From positions 33,806,150 through 33,870,149 of the forward strand of contig CM051514.1 in the NCBI GenBank assembly GCA_028015205.1: a DNA stretch of 64,000 nt, in the 5' to 3' direction. A model generated the notes under the pieces. The model was not told where the DNA came from. It saw nothing but the letters and a program-made list of their open reading frames with translations, and made no database searches. This document shows positions 13,301-28,300 of the stretch, one piece after another (within the stretch, counting starts at the first letter, position 1; each line of letters begins with the position of its first letter). Position numbers and translations under genes: made by a program. This DNA comes from Mytilisepta virgata (lineage: Eukaryota; Mollusca; Bivalvia; Mytilida; Mytilidae).

Positions 13301-16300
13301 GAAATGCACCCTCACACCAAGTAATATGATTGTAGCTTGGTATCAGAAAACTGAATTCAGACATAAAACTTACCCTAAGTAAGTGAAGTGTGATAAGTAG
13401 GTCAGAGTGACCTAATTTTGGTCGGAGGCTGTGTTACTCCCCGAGATGCAACCTCACACCACGTTATATGACTTTAGGTCCCTTGGTATTGGAGAACTGA
13501 ACTCGGATGTAAAACTTAACATAAGTCAATAAAGCACGTGCACGATAAGTAGGTCGAAATGAACTTATTTTGGTGAGAGGCTGTGTTACTCCCCGAGATG
13601 CACCCTCACACCAAGTCATATGATTGTAGGTCCCTTGATATCTGAGAATTGAACTCGGATATAAAACTTAACCTTTGTCAATATACAGCAATAAGTAGGT
13701 AAGAGTGACCTTATTTGGTGGGAGGCTGTGTTACATCCAGAGATGCATCCTCACACCAAGTTATATGATTGTAGGTCCCTTTGTATCGGAGATCTGAACT
13801 CGGTCAATGAAGCGCCATAAGAAGGTCCGAGTGACCTAATTTTGGTAGGAGGCTGTGTTACTCCCTGAGATGCACCCTCACACCAAGTAATATGATTGTA
13901 GGTCACTTTGTATATCAAAACTGATTTTTTACATAAAACTTTAAAGCCAGTCAACCGTGTAATATGGGTCATGTGACCTTCATCTTATGTCACATGGTCA
14001 GTCTCTTCATCATGCACCTGCACACAAAAATATATGACCCTATGTCAACTAGTAACTGAGAACTGGGTGTAGATGCGGATGCAGACGTGGACGAGTATGC
14101 CGAGGTGACTCCAATAGCTCCTCTCAATTTCGTTGAGGTGAACTAAAAACTATGATTATATAGAATGTTACTGAATGTCCCTAATCTTCATCTGGCATAC
14201 ATCTATATTATTCTTTAGTATCATATTATATTTTCAAGATATATCAACCCTTTAACTAGTATGTAAAATCTGCATACCAATTTCTGTGGTTTTCACGGGT
14301 AAAGGTACAGATCTAAGTATTCAATGAAGACACATATTTTAATCTGAATTATTCATGCAAAATTTGTTCTCCCATGTTCAGATTTCAGTATCCTCCAAAT
14401 TAATAATTTTCATTATCTGTCTGTTGTAAGGACTGGTTGATTGGTATGTCACTGTTGACCTTTCCTGTTATTCACGATGAACAGTACCTTTATGATATTC
14501 TCAATTGTCAATTCACTAATGCCTTCATTATGGAGAAAATCCTGTACCTCTCTCTAACTTCAAGTTAAGATGGCCTTCTAGAATCTACTGTTCAAGTGGA
14601 ATTATATGCTAGATTTTGACCACATCTCATTTTTGCAATGGAAAATCTCGGATGCATAACAGAGTATCAACTTACTGCTAAAAATCATAGAATATTCAAT
14701 TAACAAAAATAACTAATGCAATAATTATAAATACCACTGTTCCATCCTGATACATTGTATGGAGAAACACCAGAGCTGCAAGATTTATCCAAAAGAAATT
14801 CTGTTATGTCCAAATTTTCCATCAGCTTTCTCCTCTGATGGTTATTTAAACTGTCATCAATGTCAAGACCTAATGTTTCTGTCATATATTTATCCAATGA
14901 AAATTCTGAAGGTTAAAATGAATATACATTACTCTCTTCTCATTTAAAAGAAACATATAATAAGGAAAAGATAGGTGATACTGAATTATCTAAACATCTT
15001 CAAACAACAAACAATTAAAGAACCACAAGATTAAACAAACATTTTCTTGACATTTCTTTTACTGTTTTCTTATAAAAAAAATAACAAAGACATATAAATC
15101 AAATTCCAAATTCTTTGAAAATTAAACCTTTATCTTTTAATTTTGCTTTGTTCTTACTATCAAATAATTACTAACTAAAGAGCTGGGGGAAAGTTGGTAA
15201 AACCATGAATCTTATGGACTTTTGTCTATATGTTGGGGGGATTTGATAACTCATACAACAAAGAATTCTTAACCAATAACCAAGCTTGACAAAGATTGAT
15301 GGGGCATACTGTATAATTAAATTACAAAAAGATACAGAAATCACTATGATGCCTTTTATAGAGCAATCCATCTAGATTGCTGGAAGTATTAATCATTCAA
15401 AGATAACAAATTGAGACATTTATTCCTACTACTCAGTAAGTTGTCTGAACATAAAACATTGCTTGTATTTCAAAAATATGCTTTTATCCTTATGATGAGA
15501 AACAGCTGAGTTGACAAATACATCAATCTAAGTTTCATTAACCCACAGTACAGCGATTATTTGATTTTGTGGCGATTAAATTTCTTATAAACTTTTGCAT
15601 ACCACTCACCTGGATCTACAAAGTTATTTTTCCATTCACAGACATATTTTGGTAGTAATGAATTGTCCAATATAGGAATTGTCGTCATACAGGGACTGTC
15701 TGACTCAAAACAGACACTCAGTTTTAGGTTTACTACATACTGTCTCTTGTATTTCAAATCCACTATGTCGAAGCTAATAAATATAATTAAATTCTTATTA
15801 AATAACATGGATCTCTACTATCAGTTCTTATTTCACATAATCTTCAATAAAATACTTTTCAAAATTGACAAACATTAATGGGTTCTGGTTTCTATCAACA
15901 AGAACTAACTAATCATAGCAACAAACTAAAAAAAAAATTTGCAAACTAATGTAGGAATTTTTTGTGAAATTGTTGAATGAATCTGCATGAAATGTATGAA
16001 TGATTTAAAACAAAATATTTCACTTTTGTTCCTATAGAAAAATAATACAAAATAAAGTTCAGTCTATAATTTAATGATAAAAGTCCGAATATAATATAAA
16101 TTTTTTTTCCACGAAAAAGAAATATTTTTCAATAAAATGATATCTAGATTCAACTTGAATATTATGAAATAGAGTTAAATTTGATCTCTTTTCAAATTTA
16201 TTACAGTAAAATAAACATATTCAGAGTGGAAAGCTTTAAAAATAGTTCTTTTCCAGAAAAATATGTCACAAGTTATCATCATATGTGTAACATTTCTAAA

Positions 16301-19300
16301 TTGAACTTACTCAAGACATATAACACCAAACAAGCAGACATGATCCTTTTTAGTGAACAGGTAATCTATCAGGCTTATATTTATCACCAATTTCTCAACC
16401 TGTACTTCTAATGTATAATCACATGGATCTAACTTGAGGAATGTTTGTATAGTTCGGCCTATCAAATCTACATCTGTACAACAAGTAATTCCTGTACAGT
16501 AATCTGCTAGGTGACATGTTGTTGAATTTGACAGGGCAGGCAGAGAAACATCTTTGGGACAATCTATAAAACAATTTAATAGTGCACTGTTTCAAAAGAT
16601 TTCTGCAAAGTCTACCTAATTAAATGGTTTTCAAAAAGAAATGTTAGGATAATGATAGTTAAAAAACAAAATTTAAAAAAAAAACTGATTAATTTTATAA
16701 AAATCAAATCATTTGTGACATTATATACTCAAAGTATGAAGCTGTTTGAAGCTTTTAGTCAAACCTAGACTTTTCTCAGCAAGATTTGCAAATTTCTATT
16801 AAAATTTAGAATTAATGTAAGCCATCTGTACTGGAATACATACCATTTCTCCAACCATCTGTACTGTAGGTTGTACTTTCTCTGTTACACTGACTCTCAA
16901 GTAAAAATGGTGACAATCCAACTCTATTCAGAAGCTGAAGAGCTAATTCTGATGGTAACTGTGTAATATTGGTACCTATTTCACTGTTTTTCAAGAAGTC
17001 TTCCAATGAGAAATCTGCAAATATGAGAACATAAAATCAAAATCTTATGTACAATGTTTTTCAAAAATACAATTTATTTTGTTTTAAGTACCAAATTTCC
17101 TGATTTGTGTATAAATATTTTTGGCAATTTCTACCCTGTTTAATAAACTTTTCACTTCAGTTTCTGACTGTAAGAATTAAAAAGTTTTCTCTTATATGCA
17201 GTATACATATTATATTTATAATTTGCATCTTTCAATATACAAATGCAATATCTTTTTAATCCATATCCATACTATATGAAATAATTAGTTTACAACTCTA
17301 ACCTTTGACAATGAAGTCCATATCCCAGTTACATAGTGGTTTCTGAAATCTGGCATTTTTCAGTATATTTAGTACAATGTCACATGGTCCTGCTCTTTCA
17401 AAACATACAGAAACATGTATATTTATCAACAAAACATCCTCTTCCTTCAGGTTATCAATTCTGAACCTAAAATTTATTAAAACTAACAATCGTAATACTT
17501 AGTTTTTCAGGCTATTTTATCATCTATCTGTTATACATGTATTTCAAACTATACCACAAGTGCATTCACATTCACCCACTTGTAATCAGATGCTATATGA
17601 TCAAAACAAGGATACAATCACGTATTATCTTCCTCTACATGGACCTTTAAGAAAGACATTGTATTTGAAAAGCATGCTGTATTTTTAATATTTGATGAAA
17701 TCCATTTTCAGTTACAAACTTATTACATTGTACAATGTAAGCAATCCATGAAAAAGTTAAAAATATATATGCTGCAAGCTGACAACTACATTACTAATAC
17801 TTTTTCTTTATGGATAACAAATATTTGTAATCTGTGTATTTGTGAAGTTTTGGTTTTGAAGTTTGACATTTCTCAGCAATGAATGAATTTTTAGCACTGT
17901 TACCTATCCTTGCCACAAAGTCTAGAATCTACTGATTTGTATTCAAACGAAGATATAATCAAATTATCATCCAAATCCTAAAATACACATTTAAAATTCA
18001 AATGGACATCTGAAAAGAAATATTTACAAGTGAATGTCAGGTTACAAAAATCTAGCAAAAAAATTCTGATCAAATCTGTCTAAGTCTTTTCATACAAGAC
18101 TGAGAAGATGGTATGATTTCAGCCATTGTTTGGCCCCATCTGACATGAAAAATTAAAATTAAGACTTCAAATTTGTATCATTTTTATCGTATAATGATCC
18201 AACTTTCATAATCTAACAATCTTTGTAAAAAATTCCTTCCCATGATGCAACAGTGATGTCATGAACGTTTGCTAAATCAAGGATTTGAAGGAAATTGAGA
18301 GTTTTCAATGTAGATTTTGGTCAAAACAACTATGAGCAACAGCCTTGCCCAAAATGATTTTTTAATATAATGTTTGTCTTACATAAACAAACATTTCAGT
18401 GAAATACCTATTTGGGCAAGGCTGTTGCTCACATCAAAATTCTAATGTAAAGGTCCAAAAATGAGTGAAATTTGGTTTTTCCCATTGATTTCTTCAAAAT
18501 TAGCCATTTTTGACAGAATATTGCAACATTTTAGCAGTACTTGATGATAGCTGGGATCAACTTTCTCATTACCTTTTGATTTTGGAATTCAAGGAGCGAA
18601 ATATCATGCCAAATCATACCTTGTCCTTTGCTGGTTACAAATGTTAATGAGGTGATTCACTTTACACTGAACAATCTAATTTTAGTTCTTACTCTAAGTT
18701 TAACAATCCAAACAGAGAAAACCGTGCCGACTCTCCCCATTTATACTCCACCAAGGAATATTCCAGATGAATTTTCTCCAACCCGATAGTCAGTTTATAG
18801 TTACATATGTCAACAGATACGTAGGTATGTAAACTCATGTTTATTTTATCGACCTCTATGCAGCAATCTACAACTGTGCAGTTCTCAGAGATGGAACAAG
18901 AGACATGTGGTGATATGTCTGTATAAAGGGTTAATGACAGGCATTCTGAAACAAAACAACAGTGATCTTTAAATGCCCAACCCTTAGTGGCCTTATTTGC
19001 ATTATTAAAGAAATTAAAAAAGGCTGGAATGGGAATGTAAATGTAGTTCTGTTGGTATTTGCATTGATTAATTGGTTATCACTGAATTGTCATTTGTTTG
19101 TAGAAACTTTTTTTTCATCAAAGGAAACAAATTACAGACATTTTCAAAACAACAATTTTTTTTTCTTTGTTAATGAAAATCTTAAAATTATGAATGTTAT
19201 AACAAAGACTATTCAACAGATTTTCGTACAGTAAATGTCTATTTTACCATTATTCCATCCATTAGCTGAAGGAGTGTATGGTACTTGGGTTCTACTACAC

Positions 19301-22300
19301 TGCTGTATGTAAGCAGATATACCCAGATATTCAAAGAGCTGAGATACACCAACATCTGTCAATTCCAACAAACTTCTGTCCTTCATAAACTTGGTTAATG
19401 AGAAATCTAGTATAAGACAAAATAAAAAAGATCAGTAGAGATTTTAAAATGCAACTTCGGCATGAAAAATAGTATTTATTGCCCTTATAGTGAGATATAA
19501 TGTCTATGTCTGTCACTTCCTTGTAAATATGGAATTTTGTATTTTTAATTTTTTGACTTCAGTTTTTAAAAGTAATCTTTTGTACATTTACTGTCATATA
19601 TTTTGTTCCTAACAGTTCTGCCAAGTGAGTAATTTTTTTTACTCAGTTTTTCCCTTTATGAGTCTTCAAATTTTATTACCAGTAGATGCAAAAATTAAAT
19701 AAAGTATGACTAATTTTTACTAACCTTCACTACAATCTACAGATGTCGTAACCAACATAGGTAATGCTGTATTGAGTTCACTGTAATCTGTACTTAAATA
19801 ATAGTCTGGCTGATATGCTACATTCATCAGGAGGTCTGTATCGATGCCTGTTCCTATTCCTACGCTGATTATCCTCACTCCCCGACTGCTACAGAATCCT
19901 GCTTGGTCTATAGCTTTACTAAAATCTGATTTCCCATCAGTTAGAAGTACTAGATAATTGTCTGCCTCAGATCGATCACCATTCCCAGCTACAAACATTT
20001 CAGTACAGGCATAATTGAAAGCATCAGCTATATCAGTGTACATACCATCATTGTATTCTGTTTTTGACAAAACTTCTTTTATTGAATCTTTATTATAGCC
20101 ATCTTTAAGATTTAATACTGTCCTTGATGTCCCTTTGCCTTCAAACAATGTCATTCCAACATTTATCAGATCTTCACGAATTATCAAGCTGTCTACTGTA
20201 TCAGATATAGCTTGTATAGTATCATCAAAATGTTTCTGTCCAACACTACCAGATTCATCAACAACAAACACAATGTCAGCTGGTGAAATTGACTTGCAGC
20301 CTAGAAAAAATATTAAAATTAGTTCCACTTGTTTCTAATTTAAGCAACTTACTGATTTTGAATTTTTTACTACGTACACCACTTTCCTTTAAACACAACA
20401 ATTTCATATCATAGTGATAAGATATATTCAAAATACAAAGAAATAATTCTTTAACATGTAAAAATTAGCCTTTTGTACAAGAGAATCCTATTTATTCATG
20501 AAAAACTGCTTTGGCTGAAAAAAATGGCAATGCTCATAATTGAAATTTAAAAAAAATGTTTTTTTTTATAATTATACTAACTCACCTTGAATTCTATATG
20601 GTTTATTCCAATTACACAATGGTTTTGGTAGTAAGGCATTATTAAATATAACATGATGTTCACAGTTGGTACCATCAGACTCCCAACATAGATCCAGTGT
20701 CATAGATATCAAATATAGATCCTCTGCTGACAGGTCATCTATCATGTATCTGTGTCATAAAAAATCATTGGAAAAAATCTATGAATTATTAAATAAAAAC
20801 ATATTTTCTGTAGATTTAAAGCGTTATAAAAATGCTATCTATATTGTAAATAAGATTGTATGCACACTTATATCATGCCTTACATACTATCTTGAACAAA
20901 GTTTACTGAGAGCTCTAACAAGAAGTTGATAAGAAAAAACTGAGTCAAGGGCAGTAACTCCCCAAAAAATTATCCCAGAGCGCTAGTTCTCAACCTTGAT
21001 GAAGGAATCGTCACTAAACACCTTCAATATAATTTTTGTTAAAATCCATTGAGAAATGTAGAATTGCAAGTGTTATCAAAATCTGAATGGACAAACTGAC
21101 ACCGGCATTTCTATGTACCCCTGCAAAAGTATTGTGGCAGGGTACAAAAAGTCAACTCAAAAATATAAATATTCTAAACTTGGAGGATTTCCGAGATGGA
21201 AGATACTATAATATTGATTTGTGTTTATAATCAAAATCAGGAAAAAATGGCACACAGGGAGAGAGAGGAAATGACCTTAAATAACAGAGGTGTATTATAC
21301 AAGTTTTATTCATAAAAGATTTTTTCACTGTGCCATTGTAGGCAGAGATTATATCCAGGTCTCCATTTGAATAAAAAGGTATACTGATTATGTTTTATGA
21401 CTAGTTTTAGAATGGTTGTTAAAAGAATTCTCACCTGACAGTTACAATTCCAAACAGATCAAACAGCTTCCATTCTCCCCAGTCAAAATCATCTAGAGTA
21501 ACATCAAACTGGAGTTTTTCAACACCAAAACTGATGATATAATTACAGGTATCAAGTTTAAGGAAACTGTAGAAGGATCTGCTGACAAAATCTACATCTA
21601 CACAACACTGTATACTGAGACAGGAATCATCCAGGTAACAGTTCATATTGTTCAGCAGGGTAGGTAACTTTATTTTGCTGTAAGCGCAGTCTGTAAGATA
21701 TAAGAATGAAGACATATCCGAAAAATTCTGTATGCAAAAATGACTTTAACAAGTCATCTTACAAAGAAACTAGAGGTTCAGAGGGCTGAGCCTGTATCAC
21801 TCACCTGGCATTAAAGACGTTTGGCCCAGCAGTTTTTTAAATCAACAAATCAAGAGACAAAAATTGCCCATGGCAGACATGTTTGTTGCTGATCTGGTCA
21901 AAATGATGAAACTTTGTAAAAAACCTCCCATAGATGCTTCCTGTCAAGTTTTATTCCATTTGGCCAAGCGATCTCAGAGAAGATTTCTTTATATCAAGCA
22001 ATCAGAAACAGGAATTGCCCATGGCAGCAATACTTGTTGTCCAATCAGGATGAAAAAAATTTATTTCATAGACTTTCCATAGATGCTTCCTGTCAAATTT
22101 GGCTGACAGTTTTGGCCAAGCAGTTCCAGAGAAAAATTTTTTTTTTAATCAACCAATGAGAAACAAGAATTGCCCAAGACGGCTATGTTTGTTGCCCGAT
22201 CGGGACGAAATGAGTCAATTTGTACAGAACTTCCAACAGATGCTTCCTGTCAAGTTTCCATCCATTTGGCCAAGTGATTTCATAGATTTTTTCATATGAG

Positions 22301-25300
22301 CCAATCAGAAACAAGAACTGGCCATGGCAGCCATATTTGTAGTCAGATAGGGACAAAATGAGGCAACTTTATAAATCACCTTACATAGATGTTTCCTGCC
22401 AAGTTTAATTCTATTCTGCCAAGTGGTTTCAGAGGAGAAAATTTAAATGTGAAAAGTTAACAGATGGACGGCGAATGCCAAGTGATGACAAAAGCTCACA
22501 TGGCCTTTGGGCAGCTGAGCTAAAAAAAAATTCTGATGTCATGTTATCAGTAAATTGAAATACACAACTGACGTATGGGAAAATAGTCAAAGGTTAGCGA
22601 AACAGCCAAGTTATCATGGTCTGTTATTCCTCTTTATCATTAATACTAAAGGAAGAGACCGTTTTCTTTGATCGGTAAATACTCTGAAACCATAAAATGT
22701 TAGAAATGTTTGAGATATAACATATATTCTAATATGACGTGCCGCTTTCACTATAGACACACCACCGTGTTCTAGCTAGAACAATTATTATTGACACATG
22801 CGTACAATGCGTTATTGACATGAATCGTAAAGCACACATGCAATCACTAAACTGTTGTATTTTGTTGATAAAATAAAGTTTCAAAGTCATATTCTTCCAT
22901 CTCACTGAATCTATCTTCAATATATCGCTTTGCAAACATTTAGCAAAGCTCGGAATACAACAACGATAACTGCCGAGCGAACTGGTATGACAGTCGAAAG
23001 TGCGACGTCACAATCCAAGGTATAACGCTATACATTCAAATCACTCCAGATCAACAGTCAAAAACAGAAAATGGTACATTGTATAGAATCTGGAACGCTG
23101 GTAATTGTTTTAATATCTCACAAAAATGTAAGTCTGATTTTATTTTGTTTGTTAGAAGACATTTTACGTTTTTCTGTAAAAGTATTTGCCCTGTTAAAAT
23201 CAACATGGCTGCCCGTAAATGACACCTTATATGGTTCGCTTCGATTACAGAAAGGATGCATATTGTCCTATTAGAATCGAAATAATTCATTGGTGCCATG
23301 CTCTATGGTTATTTTAACATGGTTAGGCCTTATATTTGTTAATATTTTACACCTCACTAATACTCGGTGTAAAATATAAACAAATATAAGGCCTAACATG
23401 TTAAAATAACCATAGAGCATGGCCCCAATGAATTATGTCTTAAATAATGACATTCAGCAGTTCCCAAATTTGCCCTCAGGAGGATTTCTTTTTCTTAGAA
23501 AACTGAGTTTTGTGTGAAATGTTCTAAAAAAAACGCCCGTCATTGGGAAGAGTATTATTTGCATGATTAATATTTTATTATCTCCCCTTTTGAAATAGCA
23601 TTTTTGCTAAAGTTAATTTAATTTTTGTGATAGTACCTATTTTGGTAAAATTTAACACTCGATAAAACTTTAATAATAAAAATTATAAAAAAAATTATTT
23701 ATTATGATTAGATATTCGGTTTAACTTAAATATTTTGCAAAAGATATAGTTATAATATGGTACCATGCTTTATGATTAGTATATTTGATTTAAAGCATAT
23801 TGTTAATACATATTCACTAATCTATTAAGAGTCACACTTTCTCCATTTAGTTTCGAGCTTGGTTATTAAATACTCAAGTTCCACTCCTAGAAGGTTCAGT
23901 TTAAATTTTTGAAGTTTAATTGCAGATTTCAGTTTCTAAATTAAAATTGAGACTACATTAAAAATTATGCTTAATGTCTTTACCACCAAGTATGTTTTTC
24001 TAGAATTATTATTTCTGGGGTCATTTTTACTTTGCCAGTGTTGTTTTTACCAAATTATAATTATTTTTGATATAGAATTATTACTTTTTTGTAAGGAATT
24101 CCTATTTATATTTTTGAATTATATTTCAAATCTTTGTTCTATGTTAACATGGTTAATAAAATATGAAAACTTTTACAAAATTATTATATTTGTTGGGAGT
24201 CCCAACAAACTGCATGTCTTAATTGGTACTGTCTGTCTGTCTGTCCATTTGTTTGTCAGTAAAGTAGTGGTTTATTGTGAAACTTTTATTTGAGGTTTGT
24301 CGGAATAGTAATTCTAGACATTTTAAATACACAGAGCGGCTTCGAAACACATAGCTGTCAGACACTCCTGTTACATTTCCTTTTCGTACCAAACAAGTAA
24401 CACTGCCGTCAAACATTGAATGAAAATATTGTTTACACAGTATTAATAGTCGGTAAAATAGATTTAAACATATGAAAGCCCCTATTTTACTATTTACCGT
24501 CACAGGAAACGCGTGATTCAGTCAATGTACATCTTTTAGCATTTTAATGTGTAATTCACAACTCAACGTGTTTCCAAAAATCACATGGCGTGTACAAAAT
24601 ACCGATGGTACATAATAGGTTAGTCCAAATAATTAATCCATCTTGGAAAATTTTTACTTGAACGTATATTCCATCGATGAGGGATCAAAAAAAAATTCAA
24701 AAATAATTATACCCTTGAGACGCCATGATTAACTGGACTTATAAATAAATAATAGATCCCGTTGTGTACAATGAACATTTACAGTATGTTAGTTTGTCAT
24801 TTAAATAAAACAAGAGTGGACACACAAAAATGTCTCGCCTGTCGTGTATTTCTAATGAAAGTAAATGCTATCAGTATACAAAAAACAGAGCAAAACACAA
24901 AAACTTAACTATAACCACTGAACCATGAAAATGAGGTCAAGGTCAGATGACTCATGTCAGTTGGACATGCACACCTTACAATCCTTCCATACACCAAATA
25001 TAGTAGACCTATTGCATACAGTATTCGAAAAACAGGCCAAAACACAAAAACTTAACTATAACCACTGAATCATGAAAATGAGGTCAAGGTCAGATGACAC
25101 CTTCCAGTTGGACATGTACACCTTACAATCCTTCCATACACCAGATATACTAGACCTATTGCATACAGTATTCGAAAAACAGGCCAAAACACAAAAACTT
25201 AACTATAACCACTGAACCATGAAAATGAGGTCAAGGTCAGATGACACCTACCAGTTAGACATGTACACCTCACAATCCTTCCATACACCAAAAATATAGT

Positions 25301-28300
25301 AGACCTATTGCATACAGTATTCGAAAAACAGGCCAAAACACAAAAACTTAACTATAACCACTGAACCATGAAAATGAGGTCAAGGTCAGATGACACCTGG
25401 CAGTTTGACATGTACACCTTACAATCCTTCCATACACCAAATATAGTAGACCTATTGCATACAGTATTCGAAAAACAGGCCAAAACACAAAAACTTAACT
25501 ATAACCACTGAACCATGAAAATGAGGTCAAGGTCAGATGACACCTGCCAGTTGGACATGTGGCTCAAGACCTGCAATGAACTTTGACCTGAGGGATATGA
25601 AAGAAGTCCATTAAAAAAATTATAATAGCACCATGATATATGGACCTACTGTAACAAAACCAACCATGATAACTGAATAACTAGTGTTGTTTTAAAGGCG
25701 TATTTACCTGAGACATTTGACATAGAAATATTGAAAGGATTAAATGAATAAAACCAAGAAAATTTTTATTCTACATGGAGAGCATGAAAGGGGTACATTT
25801 TACTTTGCGGAAGGAGACTTTTTTACCATGGCTCGTGATTTCTCAAATTACGGAAAAAGTAGACTGACTTCACAACCCCGAGATTTTAACTGGATATGTG
25901 CCATTGTATGGCAATCGTTTTGAGCCATCTCCCATGTTTCAACGAAACGTACAGACTTAATGGCAGCCTATTATTTCATGACTTCTGTAACAGGAAAACA
26001 ATTGCGCGGCCTGACCCATGTACACCTTACAATCCTTCCATACACCAAATATACTAGACCTATTGCTTATAGTATCTGAGATATGGACTTGACCACCAAA
26101 ACTTAACCTTGTTCACTGATCCATGAAATGGGGTCGAGGTCAATTGAAAACTGTCTGATGGGGATGAGGACCTTGCAAGGTACGCACATACCAAATATAG
26201 TTATCCTATTACTAATAATAAGAGAGAAATTAACATTACAAAAAATCTTAACTTTTTTTCAAGTAGTCACTGAACCATGAAAATGAGGTCAAGGACAATG
26301 TACATATGACAGACACTTCATAACATAAGGCATCTATATACAAAGTATAAAGCATCCAGGCCTTCCAGCTTCTAAAATATAGAGCTTTTAAGAAGTGAGT
26401 TAACGCCGCCGCCGGATCACTATCCCTATGTCGAGCTTTCTGCGACTAAAGTCGCAGGCTCGACAAAAAATGACCACAGACTGAACACCTACATGTACGG
26501 TGTGTCTGGTCTTGACATGGCGTGTACATGATAAACACTCAGAATGGAATGGTTGTCCCCCTGATTGTCCCCTAAGTATTAAAAGACTAAAGTCCAAGGG
26601 AAAGGACAAGGCTTGGGAAACAAACAAAGACATAATGACAATACAAAATTGTTGAAGAAAAAACACATTAAGACTAACACCACTGTGAATTCCCTTACAG
26701 CAGATATATATTGCTCTTTTCTGGTACCTATTGCAATAGTATACATGTAGGTGTACCTTAAATGGCAACAGGCTGCAATTAACGGTACACTAGCAGCAAT
26801 TGACGATACACCTCTATTGTTGAGATAATACATTGGTTACCAGTAAATAGCAATATCTGGTGTACGGGGATGCACAATGAACACGCATCCAAAAAAATCA
26901 GCTGCACCAGCAAAGTATGAGTCTTCTCCTCCTTAAAGACACCCGCCGAGATTGTCGCATAAAATTGAAACTGTGATATCAATGATATAGGTTTTTGTTC
27001 GCAATCTCCCTCTTAACAATTTTCTTTTTACTCTGCAGCATCAGTATTGTTAACAGACTTCAGCTTTTCCCCACTTTTTTACCTATCAAATATCGACTCC
27101 CTTACCATTCTCGCGGGTTCCTTCTAGTTAGAATGTAAATTTGTATAGAGTTTTGTTTTTTAGCAAATACTGGCATAAAATTAAATGTTGTTACAGTGGA
27201 ACATCTGTAAACTGAACAGCTGTGGCACCAGAGAAATCGGCCGGTTTTCAGAGGTTCTTAATTATTGTTTGATTAACGACTTTCACACCTTTATTTGAAA
27301 TGGTTATTTAGTTTAATGATGTCAATCATGATCGATTAAGGATGACATGTTTTACGGTTCACTGATTTTCCAGGTAATACATTGTTTTGGTCAGTTTCTG
27401 GAGGTTAATTTGACAAGAATATATATGTTTTGTACAGGAAAGTATGGCCAGTGTTTGGAATTCAGAGGGTCCGGTTTTCAGAGGATTTTTTTAACTTAAA
27501 TATATAGGCAAAAATTCCAGACCGAAAGTAAAAGTTCGGTTTTCAGAGGAATCCAGTTTTAAGAGGGGCCGGTTTTCGGGGGTTCCACTGTACTTCCGAT
27601 TCATACCTGTAGTCCATCCCTGATATGATGAGGAGAACACAGACTCAGGATCTGAAGAATCACACTGTGTATCTGAAAGAATTCTTGATAATCCTAAATC
27701 CTTCATTAGCTGTAATACTCCTTCATCTGTTAATTTGATACTAGGATCAAATCCAGAATTAATATACCAGTCTTTCAGAGACCAATCTAAAATGACAATA
27801 ATAATATCAAATGCATTTCATTTACTTTTTTAAACATGATAACCTGTGTATTATCATAGATTACAAGGACTGATGACATGACTGGTATTGAAAAAGCCAC
27901 GTAATAAATTTAAAAAAATACTACCAATTAAATGAATATGGCTATGTCAATAAAATGACCACACTTCTGGTTCTGCTTGATCAACTTACATTAATATTAT
28001 TTGCACCATATATGTGATAAAGAAATATCAATAGTTTGGCTATAACATAGATAAATGAGTACACTTACTTTTATTAATAAAGCCTTTGTTCCAGGCACAA
28101 TGTGCCTTTGGTAATTTAGTTTTAGAAAATATAGTTGTTTGTATTAGACAAGGTCCACCATCATTAAAACAAACTTGTAAATCTAGATCTATATAATACA
28201 CATTTGCTCCTGGCATATCCATGATCTTATAGCTGAAAATGAAATTAACTATCTTAAGTCCTTTACTTTTAATAATCTTATACTAATATTTTACAGCATT

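Noticed and set aside
23967..24293. 108-codon hydrophobic plus-strand ORF
   Set aside because: T-rich DNA gives Phe/Leu/Ile-rich translation by chance; no start context, homology or splice support.
24880..25563. Regular repeats considered as a CRISPR array
   Set aside because: Units are 147 bp, contiguous and without unique spacers; the context is intronic eukaryotic DNA.
26400..26982. Overlapping minus-strand ORFs (up to 122 codons)
   Set aside because: Different frames over the same DNA, partly inside a transposable element end, no module similarity.
21691..27606. A gene boundary in the longest intron
   Set aside because: C10 ends and A11 begins in the normal phase and order; no stop, polyadenylation context or start is needed to explain the interval, which is filled by four elements.
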